In this document: one piece after another, positions 8,056 to 17,193 of the stretch
Numbering within the stretch: position 1 is the first letter of the stretch
Layout: each line of letters opens with the position of its first letter
The notes under the pieces: generated by a model
Seen by the model: only the letters and a program-made list of their open reading frames with translations
Database searches by the model: none
Told to the model about the DNA's origin: nothing
Source of the DNA: Acidovorax sp. 106
GTDB taxonomy: Bacteria > Pseudomonadota > Gammaproteobacteria > Burkholderiales > Burkholderiaceae_C
DNA: 64,000 nucleotides
Direction of reading: 5' to 3'
Assembly: GCF_003663825.1 (NCBI RefSeq)
Contig: NZ_RCCC01000001.1
Span: 3,108,501 to 3,172,500, forward strand
Program-made: the position numbers and the translations under genes

Positions 8056-8727
8056 ATGACCGAACTCATCCTCATCCGCCATGGCGAAACCGACTGGAAC
8101 CGGGAGCTGCGCTTTCAGGGGCATGTGGATGTACCCCTTAACGCCACCGGCCACGCGCAGGCCCGCCGCCTAGCAGAGCGCTTGGCGGCCGAAAAGCTGG
8201 TGGTGGATCGGCTGGTCTGCAGCGACCTCATCCGCACCCAGCAGACCGCCACGCCCAGCCTGCAGGTGCTCTTCCCGCAGGCCCGCATCGACACCCTGAT
8301 CGACAGCGCCTTGCGCGAGCAAGCCTTTGGTGTGGTGGACGGCAAGCGCGTAGACGACGTCAAGATCGAGCATGCCGACGCATGGAACCAGTGGCTGCGC
8401 TTTGAAGCCGACTACGGCATGCCCGGCGGCGAGACCACCCGCCAGTTCCACACCCGCGTGATGGGCGCCGTCTACCGTATCGCCCAGCAATACCAGGGCC
8501 AAAAGGTCATGGTGGTCACCCATGGCGGGGTGCTGGACATGATCTGGCGCACCGCGCGCGGCACGGGTCTGAACGGCCCGCGCCAGAGCGATATTCCCAA
8601 CGCCGGGCTCAACCGCGTGCGGGTGAGTGGTGATGCCGTGGAAGTGCTGGACTGGGCGGATGTGCGGCACCTGACGGACTTGCCGGAGCAGCCGGTGTAT
8701 GACCAGAGGAAGTTGGTGGTGCGGTGA
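8056..8727 (+). CDS. Histidine phosphatase (phosphoglycerate-mutase-like) family protein
   Basis: The 223-residue protein carries the RHG signature at residues 8-10 (LIRHGETDWN), conserved basic residues in SDLIRTQQTA and the second catalytic His in VVTHGGVLDM. This is the cobC/GpmB-type branch of the histidine phosphatase superfamily. The substrate is not predictable; in this branch members act on small phosphorylated metabolites. I use the ATG at 8056 because homology begins at TELILIRHG. It is convergent with the orphan gene that follows. Confidence 0.9.
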   Translation: MTELILIRHGETDWNRELRFQGHVDVPLNATGHAQARRLAERLAAEKLVVDRLVCSDLIRTQQTATPSLQVLFPQARIDTLIDSALREQAFGVVDGKRVDDVKIEHADAWNQWLRFEADYGMPGGETTRQFHTRVMGAVYRIAQQYQGQKVMVVTHGGVLDMIWRTARGTGLNGPRQSDIPNAGLNRVRVSGDAVEVLDWADVRHLTDLPEQPVYDQRKLVVR

Positions 8728-8773
8728 GCTGTGCAGTGACGTCGGGGATGTTGGACCGCTGGCACCGCGCCGC

Positions 8774-9202
8774 TCATTGAAGGTCTTTTTTAAGCTTGCT
8801 TCGTAGATGCTTGTGCAGTTGTAGCCATCCTTCTCCAGTGATGGTTTCCATGGCTGCGTTGAACGCCAATTGCTGCTCTTGATGAGTCAAGTTTGCAGAT
8901 CCACCAATTGACCCCACTGGATACGCGAGCCAGACGGTTGCAAGGATATGGATTACTTTGTGTCTCGGATGGCCTTCTGCCCGAAGCTTTTCAAGCGCCC
9001 TCGTTACGGGGCCTTTTCCCTGTAGCAGCATGTTTTCGATGTTCACATGAAGAAGTGCATGCATGCGGTTGTCGGAAACACTGATCCTGTTTTGCGCGTG
9101 GTGACTGATGACCAGCCGGACTCGGTCGTGGGCGTCGATAGATCTCCATGTGCTGGGATCTGGGTCAAAGTCTGGATCGTAAGTCGTAGACACCTGCATC
9201 AC
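8774..9202 (-). CDS. Uncharacterised 142-residue protein, low-GC orphan
   Basis: The frame is intact and starts ATGATGCAGGTG at 9202, abutting the stop of the TTC38-like gene upstream. The protein is soluble and has a His-rich middle (ISHHAQN, HALLHVNIENML, HPRHKVIHILATV) resembling a short module in uncharacterised bacterial proteins where His and Glu recur. I do not recognise a characterised family. Base composition is clearly poorer in G+C than both neighbours, with many A/T-ending codons, which suggests recent acquisition or weak codon selection. Confidence 0.65.
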   Translation of the reverse strand: MMQVSTTYDPDFDPDPSTWRSIDAHDRVRLVISHHAQNRISVSDNRMHALLHVNIENMLLQGKGPVTRALEKLRAEGHPRHKVIHILATVWLAYPVGSIGGSANLTHQEQQLAFNAAMETITGEGWLQLHKHLRSKLKKDLQ

Positions 9203-10590
9203 TAAAACATGCCTCTAACAGAATACTTGCTCTCACTCTTGAACTGCGTGCGTTCGGGCAACCCCAACACCCTATTCACCACCCCCACCTGCCGCGCCAG
9301 CCTCACAGACTCCGGCTGCCCATTCACCACCGGCTGCAACACGTTCTGCACCGCCGCCCACTGCCCGTTGCGCTGCAGCGCATCCAGCCAAATCTGGTGA
9401 AACAAATCCCGCTGCGCATGGCTGCCGCCAATCTCCACCAGCCGGGGCAGGGCCACGCCCAGCTGCTGTGCCGCCGTCGCCCAGTCGCCTTGCGCATGGG
9501 CCAGCAGGCCCTGCGCGGCGGGCACACAAGCCTGTTGCCACACGGTGCGTTCGTGCGCCTCGGTGCGGGTGGCGGCGTGGGCGGCGATGTTGTTTTGCAG
9601 CGTGCGTGCGGCCTCGGTGCGGCCTGCGCGGGCCAGACCGTAGAGGTATTGCAGGTCCAGAAAGGGCAGCACATGGTCGGCCACGCGTTGTGCGAGGTGA
9701 TCGGCCACGTCGACCCAGCGGGCGCCCACGTCCACGCCTGCCAGCTCCAGCCGCGCTAGTAGTGACACGGCGCCAATCTGGTCTTGCGTGTATTCCTTGA
9801 CCACGCCCCAGACTTGGCTGTCGTACAGCGCCAGCACTTCGGCGTGCCGGTCTTGCTCCAGCAGAAACAGCGCCTGGTGCCACCAGTTGTGCGTGACCAT
9901 GAAGGAGTTCAGCCCCGTCCAGGTGTCGCTCACGCTGGCCATGAAGTCGATACCTTCGCGGATGCGGCCCTGGGTCAGCATCACATGGGCCAGGGCGTGG
10001 TGAGCCCAGGGCTCTTTGCGGCACAGGGCGATGGCGTGGCGGGCGGCGGCCTCGGCTTCAGGCAGGCGGTGGCATTGCTCCCAGCCAAAGGCCAGCATGC
10101 CGTGCAGGTAGGGCACTTCCGCCGCAGCGGGTAGGGCTTGCAGCGCCAGGCGCAGCACGCCGGGCGAGTCGCCCCGGTTGAACAAGTGGTACTGGCCTAG
10201 CTTGATGGAGGCCAGGTCGCGCGGGTGCAGGCGGGCTTGCTCTTGGTGCAGTGCAATGGCGCGGGGCATATCGCCGTCTACCCAGGCTGCGACTGCGGCC
10301 ACAAAGCGTTGCTCGCGCTCGCTGGCCTGGGGCGCACTGGCCAGCGCCTGGGTGATGAAGGGGCGGGCGTTGCGCGGTGCGTCGGCCGATTCGGCAAACA
10401 TGTGCAGTGCGGCGCAGCAGGCCTGCACCATGGCGCTGGGGTCGTCTGCGGCCTGCAGCACGTTCACGGCCCGCGCTTCGCAGGCGATGAAGCCTTCGAC
10501 AAAGTCGTTCACCGCATCCACGCGGTCTGCACGCTGCAGCGTGAGTGGGTTGCCCAGGCTGTCGGTCAATGGCGCAGAGGGGGCTTGCAT
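9202..10590 (-). CDS. Tetratricopeptide protein, TTC38-like family
   Basis: The 462-residue all-helical protein has the TTC38 pattern: LHGMLAFGWEQC, WAHHALAHVMLTQGRIREGIDFM and HNWWHQALFLLE, with conserved His and Trp residues unusual for plain TPRs. Bacterial members are soluble and uncharacterised. The stop shares one base with the start of the downstream orphan gene. It starts 36 bp after the end of the next gene on the same strand, so the two may form an operon. Confidence 0.82.
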   Translation of the reverse strand: MQAPSAPLTDSLGNPLTLQRADRVDAVNDFVEGFIACEARAVNVLQAADDPSAMVQACCAALHMFAESADAPRNARPFITQALASAPQASEREQRFVAAVAAWVDGDMPRAIALHQEQARLHPRDLASIKLGQYHLFNRGDSPGVLRLALQALPAAAEVPYLHGMLAFGWEQCHRLPEAEAAARHAIALCRKEPWAHHALAHVMLTQGRIREGIDFMASVSDTWTGLNSFMVTHNWWHQALFLLEQDRHAEVLALYDSQVWGVVKEYTQDQIGAVSLLARLELAGVDVGARWVDVADHLAQRVADHVLPFLDLQYLYGLARAGRTEAARTLQNNIAAHAATRTEAHERTVWQQACVPAAQGLLAHAQGDWATAAQQLGVALPRLVEIGGSHAQRDLFHQIWLDALQRNGQWAAVQNVLQPVVNGQPESVRLARQVGVVNRVLGLPERTQFKSESKYSVRGMF

Positions 10591-10625
10591 CCGTTGGGGC
10601 CTGGCGGTGTGCCTGGGCGGTGTGG

Positions 10626-11234
10626 TTATGCGCCCTGGATCAGCGCCAGGTAGGCGCGCCGGGTGGTGTCAGAGACCGAGTCCACCAGTTGCGTGTGCGG
10701 CGTTTGGTGGCGCGCCATCATGCGGGCCGAGGCGATGGTTTTGGACTTGCAGTACCAGTGGCAGGTGTGCTGCATCAAAAACAGCTCGGCCGTCATCATG
10801 AAGGCGCGGTCTTTGGTGGCCAGGTGCGCGGTGTCTTGCACCACATGGGCGATGCCTTTGGCATGGATGGCCAGGGCCTGGCGCATGTCAAAGGTGACGG
10901 CAGGCAGCAGCTTGTCGGCAAAGGGCAGGGCGATGGGCAAGCGGCTCACGCGTGCATCCTCTTCGCTGACCTTGGCGAAATCGGCGGCAAACTGGCTGAA
11001 CTGCTCGCTGAGCTGGCGCTCGGTGGTGCTCAGCAGCGACCAGACTTGGTCGCGCCGCTCGGCGCTGCTCTCGCCCAGGGCGCGCATGTAGCCTTCGGTC
11101 AGGGCTTCCATGAGCTTTTCAATCTGGTAGTGGCTCAGGTGCATGCCCAAAATGGCGATGCGCTTGCGTTGCTCTTTGGCGTTGAGCATGTAGGTGCCGG
11201 AGGCGATGAGGATCGCCATGAGGAGAAGGTCCAT
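10626..11234 (-). CDS. Uncharacterised protein with N-terminal membrane segment
   Basis: The 202-residue product begins with a short hydrophobic stretch (MDLLLMAILIASGTYML) that could anchor it in the membrane; the rest is helical and soluble. I do not recognise the family. It is first in a probable unit with the TTC38-like gene downstream and is divergent from the YdgA-like gene. The ~295-bp upstream gap (11235-11530) holds no gene or repeat that I can identify. Confidence 0.65.
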   Translation of the reverse strand: MDLLLMAILIASGTYMLNAKEQRKRIAILGMHLSHYQIEKLMEALTEGYMRALGESSAERRDQVWSLLSTTERQLSEQFSQFAADFAKVSEEDARVSRLPIALPFADKLLPAVTFDMRQALAIHAKGIAHVVQDTAHLATKDRAFMMTAELFLMQHTCHWYCKSKTIASARMMARHQTPHTQLVDSVSDTTRRAYLALIQGA

Positions 11235-11530
11235 GAAGTGGTTCAGTGAAGACGTGAAAAAGGAGGGGGTTGGCCACCGGGGAGGTCTCGCCCAAAGATA
11301 GCGGATATTCCCGCAGAGTCAACGCGGCAGCGCAAAAAGGCTGCGCTGGCCGGTGTGTGGCGGGCGTGGGCCTTGTGGCGGCTGTGCCAGCTCAATTTTT
11401 AGGCGGGTGTGCCTACAAATGCACATCTGCTTGCATATGGGGCGTAGGGGCTTGGCTTGGGAGTGCAGGGGCGCTGTTATTCTCCCGCGCACCATCCGAG
11501 GGGGTGGGTAACCCAATTCACAGATTCAAA

Positions 11531-12955
11531 ATGAGCAAAAAAACAGCTTTGGGCGCCGCCGTGGCGCTGGCCGTGGTGGCCTATGGTGGCGCCACTTGGT
11601 ACATGGGCCAACGTGCACAGGCCAGCTACAACGAGGCGCTGGAGGAAGTGCGCAAGGTGCTGGGCGCTGAGGCCGTGGTGTCGCAGGACTACCAAAAGGG
11701 CTTTTTCTCGTCGCAGGCCAAGCTGGTACTGCAATGGACACCGCCCGCCGATGCAGACGCCAGCAAGCCCGCCGAGCCTGTGCGCGTGGTCGTGAGCAGC
11801 GCTGTGCGCCATGGCCCGCTGGCCGGTGCCCGCCTGGCCGCCGCCGTTGTGGACATGCGCTTTGCCCTGGAAGGCCTGGACGAAAAAGCCACCAAGGACT
11901 TTGCCAAGGTGACTGCCCCCACGCTCACCACCGTGCACGGCCTGATGGGCGGCCACGATGCCACGCTGCTGGTGCCTGCGGGCGAGGTGGGGGACGAAGA
12001 GGTGACGCTGCGCTGGCAAGAAATGAAGACCGAGTTCTCGATCAATGGCGACCGCACCCGCGTCAAGGGCAACCTCCAGTGGCCTGAGATGGCGTTCTCG
12101 GGGATCAACAAGTCTGCGGACGAAGACCTGGGTGGGTCGGGCGAGCGCTTTGCCATGTCGATCAAGGGCATGACGGGCGACTTCGAGAACCAGATCATCG
12201 ATGGCCTGTGGATGCTGGCCCCTGGCAAGGGCAACATGCGCTTTGCGCAAATTGATGCGACCAGCACCCCCAAGGACGGCGCTGCCAAGCCGCTGATGTC
12301 TCTGAAAGACCTGACGGGCACCACCACCATTGACCGTGCTGACAAACTGATGAGCGTGAGCACGTCGATCAAGGGCAAGGGCCTGATTGGCCCGGTGGAC
12401 TTTGAGTCGATTGGCTTTGAAGAGAAGCTCCAGCGCATCGATGCCGACGTGGTCAAGAGCCTGCAGATGCTGATGGTCGAGAGTTACAGCAAGGACGGGT
12501 TCAAGGCCATGACCATGGCCAATGAGGAGCAGGGCGGCAAGCTGGTGAAGCTGCTGACCGACAACGCCCAGCGCCTCACGGCCGCGTTGCCTGCGTATTC
12601 GATGAAGTTCTTTGCCACGCTGGGCGGGCAACAAGGCGAGCTGTCGTACGGCGGCGAGGTGACCCGCGCCCCGAGCGCAGATGAAGTGACCCAGGCCGGT
12701 TGGGGCCCTGTGCTGCTCAAGAACTCGACCTTGCACGCCGATGTGCGCCTGCCCAAGGCATGGCTGCCCCAGTTGGCCAAGGCTGCAGGCCAGGAAGAGT
12801 TCAAGGCTGAAGACATGGACGGCTTGATCGGCATGGCCCAGGCGGCAGGCTACGTGCGCCAAGAGGGCGACAACCTGACCAGCTCGCTGAAGATGGAAGG
12901 TGGTCAGGCCAAGCTCAATGGCAAGGTCATGGATTTGCCTAACTTCATGCAGTAA
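11531..12955 (+). CDS. YdgA/DUF945 family protein
   Basis: The 474-residue protein starts MSKKTALGAAVALAVVAYGG, a signal anchor, followed by WYMGQRAQASYNEAL and YQKGFFSSQAKLVL, which match the N-terminal block of the DUF945 (YdgA) family. These are periplasm-facing, mostly beta proteins of unknown function. The frame runs 87 codons further upstream (11270), but the homology and signal anchor place the start at 11531. A strong terminator follows. Confidence 0.85.
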   Translation: MSKKTALGAAVALAVVAYGGATWYMGQRAQASYNEALEEVRKVLGAEAVVSQDYQKGFFSSQAKLVLQWTPPADADASKPAEPVRVVVSSAVRHGPLAGARLAAAVVDMRFALEGLDEKATKDFAKVTAPTLTTVHGLMGGHDATLLVPAGEVGDEEVTLRWQEMKTEFSINGDRTRVKGNLQWPEMAFSGINKSADEDLGGSGERFAMSIKGMTGDFENQIIDGLWMLAPGKGNMRFAQIDATSTPKDGAAKPLMSLKDLTGTTTIDRADKLMSVSTSIKGKGLIGPVDFESIGFEEKLQRIDADVVKSLQMLMVESYSKDGFKAMTMANEEQGGKLVKLLTDNAQRLTAALPAYSMKFFATLGGQQGELSYGGEVTRAPSADEVTQAGWGPVLLKNSTLHADVRLPKAWLPQLAKAAGQEEFKAEDMDGLIGMAQAAGYVRQEGDNLTSSLKMEGGQAKLNGKVMDLPNFMQ

Positions 12956-13005
12956 GAGCAGCGCTCACCCTGCCAAGCGTGCCCGCAGGGGCCGCGCCAC
13001 GGCAT

Positions 13006-13047
13006 AAAAAAGCCCCGGTCACCTGTGTGGTGGCCGGGGCTTTTTTT
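13006..13047 (+). terminator. Bidirectional rho-independent terminator
   Basis: A 13-bp stem (13011-13023 with 13029-13041, one mismatch) built on AGCCCCGG/CCGGGGCT is flanked by an A-tract on the left and a run of seven T on the right. It can end transcription of the YdgA-like gene and of the opposing amidase operon. Confidence 0.85.
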
Positions 13048-13085
13048 GTGGGCAGGCTTTTGTGGCCGCTTTGAACTTGAAATAT

Positions 13086-13145
13086 CCGTTCGGGTTGAGC
13101 TTGTCGAAACCGTGCGCGGCGCTTCGACAGGCTCAGTGTGAGCGG
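13086..13145. repeat. REP-like palindromic repeat
   Basis: The arms CCGTTCGGGTTGAGCTTGTC and GACAGGCTCAGTGTGAGCGG flank a central CGAAACCGTG...GCGCTTC. The sequence matches the widespread GCTTGTCGAA/TTCGACAGGCTCA extragenic palindrome of Gram-negative genomes. It lies 13 bp downstream of the amidase stop. Confidence 0.75.
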
Positions 13146-13157
13146 TTTGAGGCGCGG

Positions 13158-14564
13158 TCAATCAAGAAGTGAGGGTTGCGGCCAAGGCCTCTGCCGGTCG
13201 CGGATCAGCTCAAAGGCCCGTGCCACCTGCAGTACGCCCAGGTCGTCAAAGCGTGCCCCCGCAATTTGCAGCCCGATGGGAAGGCCGCTGGCGGTGTAGC
13301 CGCAGTTGACCGACGCTGCAGGCTGCTCGGACATGTTGAACGGCACCGTGAAGCCAATGTGCTCCAGCGGGCGCAGCGGGTCGTTGGTGGGCGAGGGCAG
13401 TTCGGCCGCAAAGGCAGGCATGGGGGCCACGGGTGAGAGGACATAGTCGAACGCGCTGCACGCCCTGACGGTGACTACGCGCGTTTGGTGGAACTGCTGG
13501 CTGGCCTGGAACACCTGCGTGCCCGTCATGCCCGCCGCACTCTCGGCCCAGGCGCGGATGTAGGGCAGCACCTTGGCGCGCTGCGCATCGGGCAGGGCTT
13601 GCAGGTCCATGTGCGAGCGCATGCGCCAGAAGTGGTCCATGCCGTCGAGCATGGTCTGGGTCATGAAGGGTTGCATCAGCGTCACGCGGGCACCGGCTTG
13701 CTCGAACAGGCGAGCAGCGTGCTCCACCGCGGCGCGCACTTCGTCCTCTACCGGCAGGCCACATCCCGCATCCAGCAGCAGGCCCAGGTGCAGGCCCCGC
13801 AGGCGCTGCACGCCCTGGTCGAAGTCGTCCCAGGCAATGGTCTGCGCAGGCAGGCTCATGCTGTCGCGTGCATCCGGCTGGCTCAGCACCCGCATCATCA
13901 GTGCGGCGTCTTGCACGGTGCGGGTCATGGGGCCTGCTGCGCGGCCGGTGTAGGGCGGGTCGATGGGAATGCGCCCTAAGCTGGGCTTGAGGCTGAAGAT
14001 GCCGCACCAGCTGGCAGGCAAGCGCAGCGAGCCACCGATGTCGGTGCCGATGTGCAGCGGTCCGTAGCCCGCCGCTGCGGCAGCGCCGCCCCCGGCGCTG
14101 GAGCCGCCGGGGCCCTTGCTCACGTCCCAAGGGTTGCGCGAGAGGGGGTGAAAGCTGGACAACCCTGAGGACAGCATGCCGTAGTCGGGCATGGTGGTCT
14201 TGGCCACCATCACGGCGCCGGCCTCGCGCAGGCGGGCTGCCGGGGGCGCATCGGCCAGCGCAGGCACCAGCGGCACAGCGGCGGTGCCCAGCGGCGTGGG
14301 GTCGCCCTGGGTTGCGATGTTTTCTTTGATGGTGACGGGCACGCCGTCGAGCAGGCCCTGGGGCTCGCCGTGCTGCCACCGGGCTTCGCTTTGGCGGGCC
14401 TGCGCCAGCGCGTGCTCAGGCCGCAGCAGGTAGGTGGCGCGGATATGGGGCTCCCAGCGCTCCATGTGCGCCAGCACGGCCTGCGTGACCTCCACGGGGG
14501 ACAGCGTGCGCTGGCGGTAGGCGGCAAGCAGGTCGTGGGCGGGCAGGTCGTGCAGTGCGGTCAT
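13158..14564 (-). CDS. Amidase-signature family hydrolase
   Basis: The 468-residue protein has the Ser-cisSer-Lys triad of amidases: Lys80 (VPVTIKEN), the Gly/Ser-rich loop GPGGSSAGGG at ~151-160 and the nucleophile Ser179 in GTDIGGSLRLP. It hydrolyses an amide bond, probably in a small molecule. It is the last gene of a minus-strand ABC operon, suggesting that the imported compound is an amide or peptide-like substrate that it cleaves in the cytoplasm. A tandem-hairpin repeat separates it from the binding-protein gene. Confidence 0.9.
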   Translation of the reverse strand: MTALHDLPAHDLLAAYRQRTLSPVEVTQAVLAHMERWEPHIRATYLLRPEHALAQARQSEARWQHGEPQGLLDGVPVTIKENIATQGDPTPLGTAAVPLVPALADAPPAARLREAGAVMVAKTTMPDYGMLSSGLSSFHPLSRNPWDVSKGPGGSSAGGGAAAAAGYGPLHIGTDIGGSLRLPASWCGIFSLKPSLGRIPIDPPYTGRAAGPMTRTVQDAALMMRVLSQPDARDSMSLPAQTIAWDDFDQGVQRLRGLHLGLLLDAGCGLPVEDEVRAAVEHAARLFEQAGARVTLMQPFMTQTMLDGMDHFWRMRSHMDLQALPDAQRAKVLPYIRAWAESAAGMTGTQVFQASQQFHQTRVVTVRACSAFDYVLSPVAPMPAFAAELPSPTNDPLRPLEHIGFTVPFNMSEQPAASVNCGYTASGLPIGLQIAGARFDDLGVLQVARAFELIRDRQRPWPQPSLLD

Positions 14565-14590
14565 GGCGGGGGGTGGGGTTCTATCAATGA

Positions 14591-14642
14591 AAATGGCTGC
14601 TAGCGCCTATGAATAAAGCGCTGGAAGCTATCATTTAAGGAG
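14591..14642 (-). repeat. Tandem-hairpin intergenic repeat, copy C
   Basis: Read on the minus strand: AAATGATAGCTTCCAGCGCT, then a TTATTCATA-type loop and GGCGCTAGCAGCCATTTT. It begins about 30 bp after the stop of the binding-protein gene and precedes the amidase; its direction matches the operon. Confidence 0.75.
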
Positions 14643-14672
14643 TAATCCGCTGCCGCAGAGGCAGCATGGGCA

Positions 14673-16163
14673 TCATGACCAAGAGAGGGCGGAGAGGTCG
14701 TTCACAAACACCGGCATGTCCTTCCACAACCCCTTGAGGTTTTTGTTCGCCACGGTGATCCACTGCGGCTGGTACAGAAAGGCGTGCACCGCGTCCTCGG
14801 CCAGCAGCTTTTGCGCGTCGCCTAGCAGGCGGGCCCGGTCTTGCGGGCGGGCGGCGTTTTTGATCTGGTTGAACAGCTCGTTGAACTTGGGCGACTGGTA
14901 GCCCCAGTAGTAGTCGGGCTTGGTGAAGTTGACCAGGTCGAACGGCTCGACATGCGAAATGATGGTCAGGTCGTAGTTCTTGTTGCCGTAAGTGCCGCTG
15001 AGCCACTGCGCCCATTCCACGTTTTGCGTCTTGGCCACGATGCCCACTTTGGCCAACTGGGCCACGATGACCTCACCGCCCTGGCGTGCATAGGGCGTGG
15101 GGGGCAAGGTGAGGGTCAGCTCCAGCGGGGTCTTGACGCCTGCCTCGGCCAGCAGCTTCTTGGACTTTTCAATGTCGAACGGGTTGACGCCCGTGGTGTC
15201 CACATAGCCAAACGCACCGGGCACATAGTGGCTGCCGATGGGGGCGCCGTAGCCATCGCCCGCGCCTTCGATCACGGCCTTGCGGTCAATGGCCGCAGCG
15301 ATGGCGCGGCGCACGCGCACATCCTGAAGCGGCGTCTTGGCGTTGTTGATGGCCAAAATGGTCTTGGCCCGCGAGCCACAGACCAGCAACTGAAAGCGCG
15401 GGTTGGCTTTGAACTGCGCCACGCTGCGCGGTGTGACGCGGGGGAACAGGTCCACATCGCCCGCCAGCAGTGCGGCCACCTGGGCGGCGGGGTCCGAGAT
15501 GAAGCGAAAGGTGGCGCGGCGGATCTTGATGGTGGCCGGGGCGCGAAAGCCATCCCACGCCGTCAGCACCACAGACGAGCCCTTGTTCCAGGCCCCCAGC
15601 TGGTAGGGGCCGGTGCCCACGGGCTTGGTGGCGTTGGTGTCGGCGCTTTTGGGCTCCACGATGATGGAGGTGGCCTGGCCCAGCGCAAACAGCAGGTCGG
15701 GGTCGATGTCCTTGTTCAGTACGACCAGGGTGTGCTCGTCCACCACTTGGGTGGTCAGGTTGGCAAAGGTGCGCTTGTCTTTGTTGGTGCTCTTGTCGCC
15801 GCCTGCGCGGTCGTACGAAAACTTCACTGCAGCGGCGTTGAAGGGCTCGCCGTTTTGGAACTTCACGCCACGGCGCAGCTTGAAGGTATAGGTCTTGAGG
15901 TCGGGCGAGACCTCCCAGCTTTCGGCCAGCAGGGGCGCCACCGTGCCGTCAGCGTTGATCTTGGTGAGCGTCTCGAACACGTTGTATTGCACGATCTCTG
16001 CAATGGCGGACGCTGCACCGGCCGTGGGGTCCAAGCCCGGGGGCTCCAGGGTCATGGCCAGCACCACGGCATCTTTGCGGCCCTGGGCCAGTGCACCCAC
16101 GGGGGTGGCGAGGGGGATGGCGGCCAAGGCGCCAGTGGCGAGAACGGATCGGCGGTTCAGCAT
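14673..16163 (-). CDS. ABC transporter substrate-binding protein, peptide/nickel (family 5)
   Basis: The 496-residue protein starts MLNRRSVLATGALAAIPLAT, a signal peptide with twin arginines that may direct it to the Tat route, cleaved near ALA-QG. The mature part has the family 5 layout (LEPPGLDPTAGAASAIAEIV, LLAESWEVSPDLKTYTFKLR, FSYDRAGG). It would bind an oligopeptide-like or amide solute in the periplasm. The frame continues 108 codons upstream, but the signal peptide fixes the start at 16163. It follows the two ATPase genes and precedes the amidase. Confidence 0.93.
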   Translation of the reverse strand: MLNRRSVLATGALAAIPLATPVGALAQGRKDAVVLAMTLEPPGLDPTAGAASAIAEIVQYNVFETLTKINADGTVAPLLAESWEVSPDLKTYTFKLRRGVKFQNGEPFNAAAVKFSYDRAGGDKSTNKDKRTFANLTTQVVDEHTLVVLNKDIDPDLLFALGQATSIIVEPKSADTNATKPVGTGPYQLGAWNKGSSVVLTAWDGFRAPATIKIRRATFRFISDPAAQVAALLAGDVDLFPRVTPRSVAQFKANPRFQLLVCGSRAKTILAINNAKTPLQDVRVRRAIAAAIDRKAVIEGAGDGYGAPIGSHYVPGAFGYVDTTGVNPFDIEKSKKLLAEAGVKTPLELTLTLPPTPYARQGGEVIVAQLAKVGIVAKTQNVEWAQWLSGTYGNKNYDLTIISHVEPFDLVNFTKPDYYWGYQSPKFNELFNQIKNAARPQDRARLLGDAQKLLAEDAVHAFLYQPQWITVANKNLKGLWKDMPVFVNDLSALSWS

Positions 16164-16290
16164 GTTCGCAAACTCCAGACTAAGACCAGACAAAAACCTG
16201 CAGCCGCCCGCGCACCGGTGCGTGGCAGCGGGGCGGGAGACAGAGCGCTTTGTACACCATCGACTGCCCTGCGGGGACCGTCTGAGCGAA

Positions 16291-17193
16291 TCACGCCGCA
16301 GGCGTGGGGACAGCACTGTTGGCGCGCGCCGCCGCTGCTGCCAGCCGCCTTGCACGCGCCCGCCCCGGCTGCACCTGGGGCACAGCGGCCACCAGGGCCT
16401 GGGTGTAGGGGTGCTGCGCGTGGTGGAACAGTTGCGCCGGTGCACCGCGTTCCACAATCTGCCCCTGGTAGAGCACCACGACCTCATCGCACAGGTGGTT
16501 GACCACGGCCAGGTCGTGGCTGATGAGCAGGTAGCTCACGCCAAAGGTTTGCTGCAAATCCTGCAGCAGGTTGAGCACCTGGGCTTGCACCGACACATCC
16601 AGGGCGCTGACCGGCTCGTCTGCCACGATGAGTCGGGGCCGGGTGATAAGGGCCCGCGCAATGGCAATGCGCTGGCGCTGCCCGCCTGAGAATTCATGCG
16701 GGTACTTGTCCAGGTCGTTGGTGCGCAGGCCCACTTGGGCCAGCACCTCGGCGGCTTGCTCGCGCTGCATGGCACGGGTGGTTTCGCCTTGGGCTTGCAG
16801 GGGTTCGCTCACGATGCGCTCTACCGTCTGGCGCGGGTCCAGCGAGCCGTAGGGGTCTTGGAACACCATCTGAAAATCCCGCCTGGCCTGGCGCAGCGCT
16901 GCCGGGGCCAACTGGTGCAGGTTGCGGCCCAGCAGGTGCACGCTGCCGGAGGTAGGGGCGTCCAGCGCCATCACCGTGCGGGCCAGCGTGGATTTGCCCG
17001 ACCCTGACTCGCCCACGATGCCCAGGCTGCGGCCGCTGGGCATGGAGAAGCTCACGCCTTTGAGGGCCTGTACCTTGCCCGGTGGGCGCAGCAGGTGCTC
17101 GCGGGGCAGGGTGTATTCACGCACCAGGTCGGTCACTTCCAACAGAGGCGCGTCGGGGGCTGGTGAGGCCGAGGAGGTCTGAGGCGTGGTCAT
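16291..17193 (-). CDS. ABC transporter ATP-binding protein, DppF/OppF-like
   Basis: The 300-residue ATPase has Walker A GESGSGKS (61-68), signature SGGQRQR, Walker B LIVADEPVSALD and the switch His in LLISHDL. The N-terminal EYTLPREHLLRPPGKVQALK is typical of DppF-type subunits. The start overlaps the stop of the DppD-like gene by 4 bp (ATGA), so translation is coupled. The C-terminus is Ala/Arg-rich and lacks the oligopeptide/dipeptide C-terminal cysteine cluster. Confidence 0.93.
   Translation of the reverse strand: MTTPQTSSASPAPDAPLLEVTDLVREYTLPREHLLRPPGKVQALKGVSFSMPSGRSLGIVGESGSGKSTLARTVMALDAPTSGSVHLLGRNLHQLAPAALRQARRDFQMVFQDPYGSLDPRQTVERIVSEPLQAQGETTRAMQREQAAEVLAQVGLRTNDLDKYPHEFSGGQRQRIAIARALITRPRLIVADEPVSALDVSVQAQVLNLLQDLQQTFGVSYLLISHDLAVVNHLCDEVVVLYQGQIVERGAPAQLFHHAQHPYTQALVAAVPQVQPGRARARRLAAAAARANSAVPTPAA

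Noticed and set aside
11235..11530. Coding extension of the YdgA-like gene to 11270
   Set aside because: The extra 87 codons have no family match and the signal anchor begins at 11531; the gap seems to hold only regulatory DNA.
13086..13145. The palindrome as an integron attC site or attachment site
   Set aside because: It matches the widespread REP-type TTGTCGAA/TTCGACAG palindrome, and no integrase or cassette is nearby.
14841..16502. A 553-codon plus-strand frame opposite the binding-protein gene
   Set aside because: Antisense to a family 5 binding protein with signal peptide; no domain in the translation.
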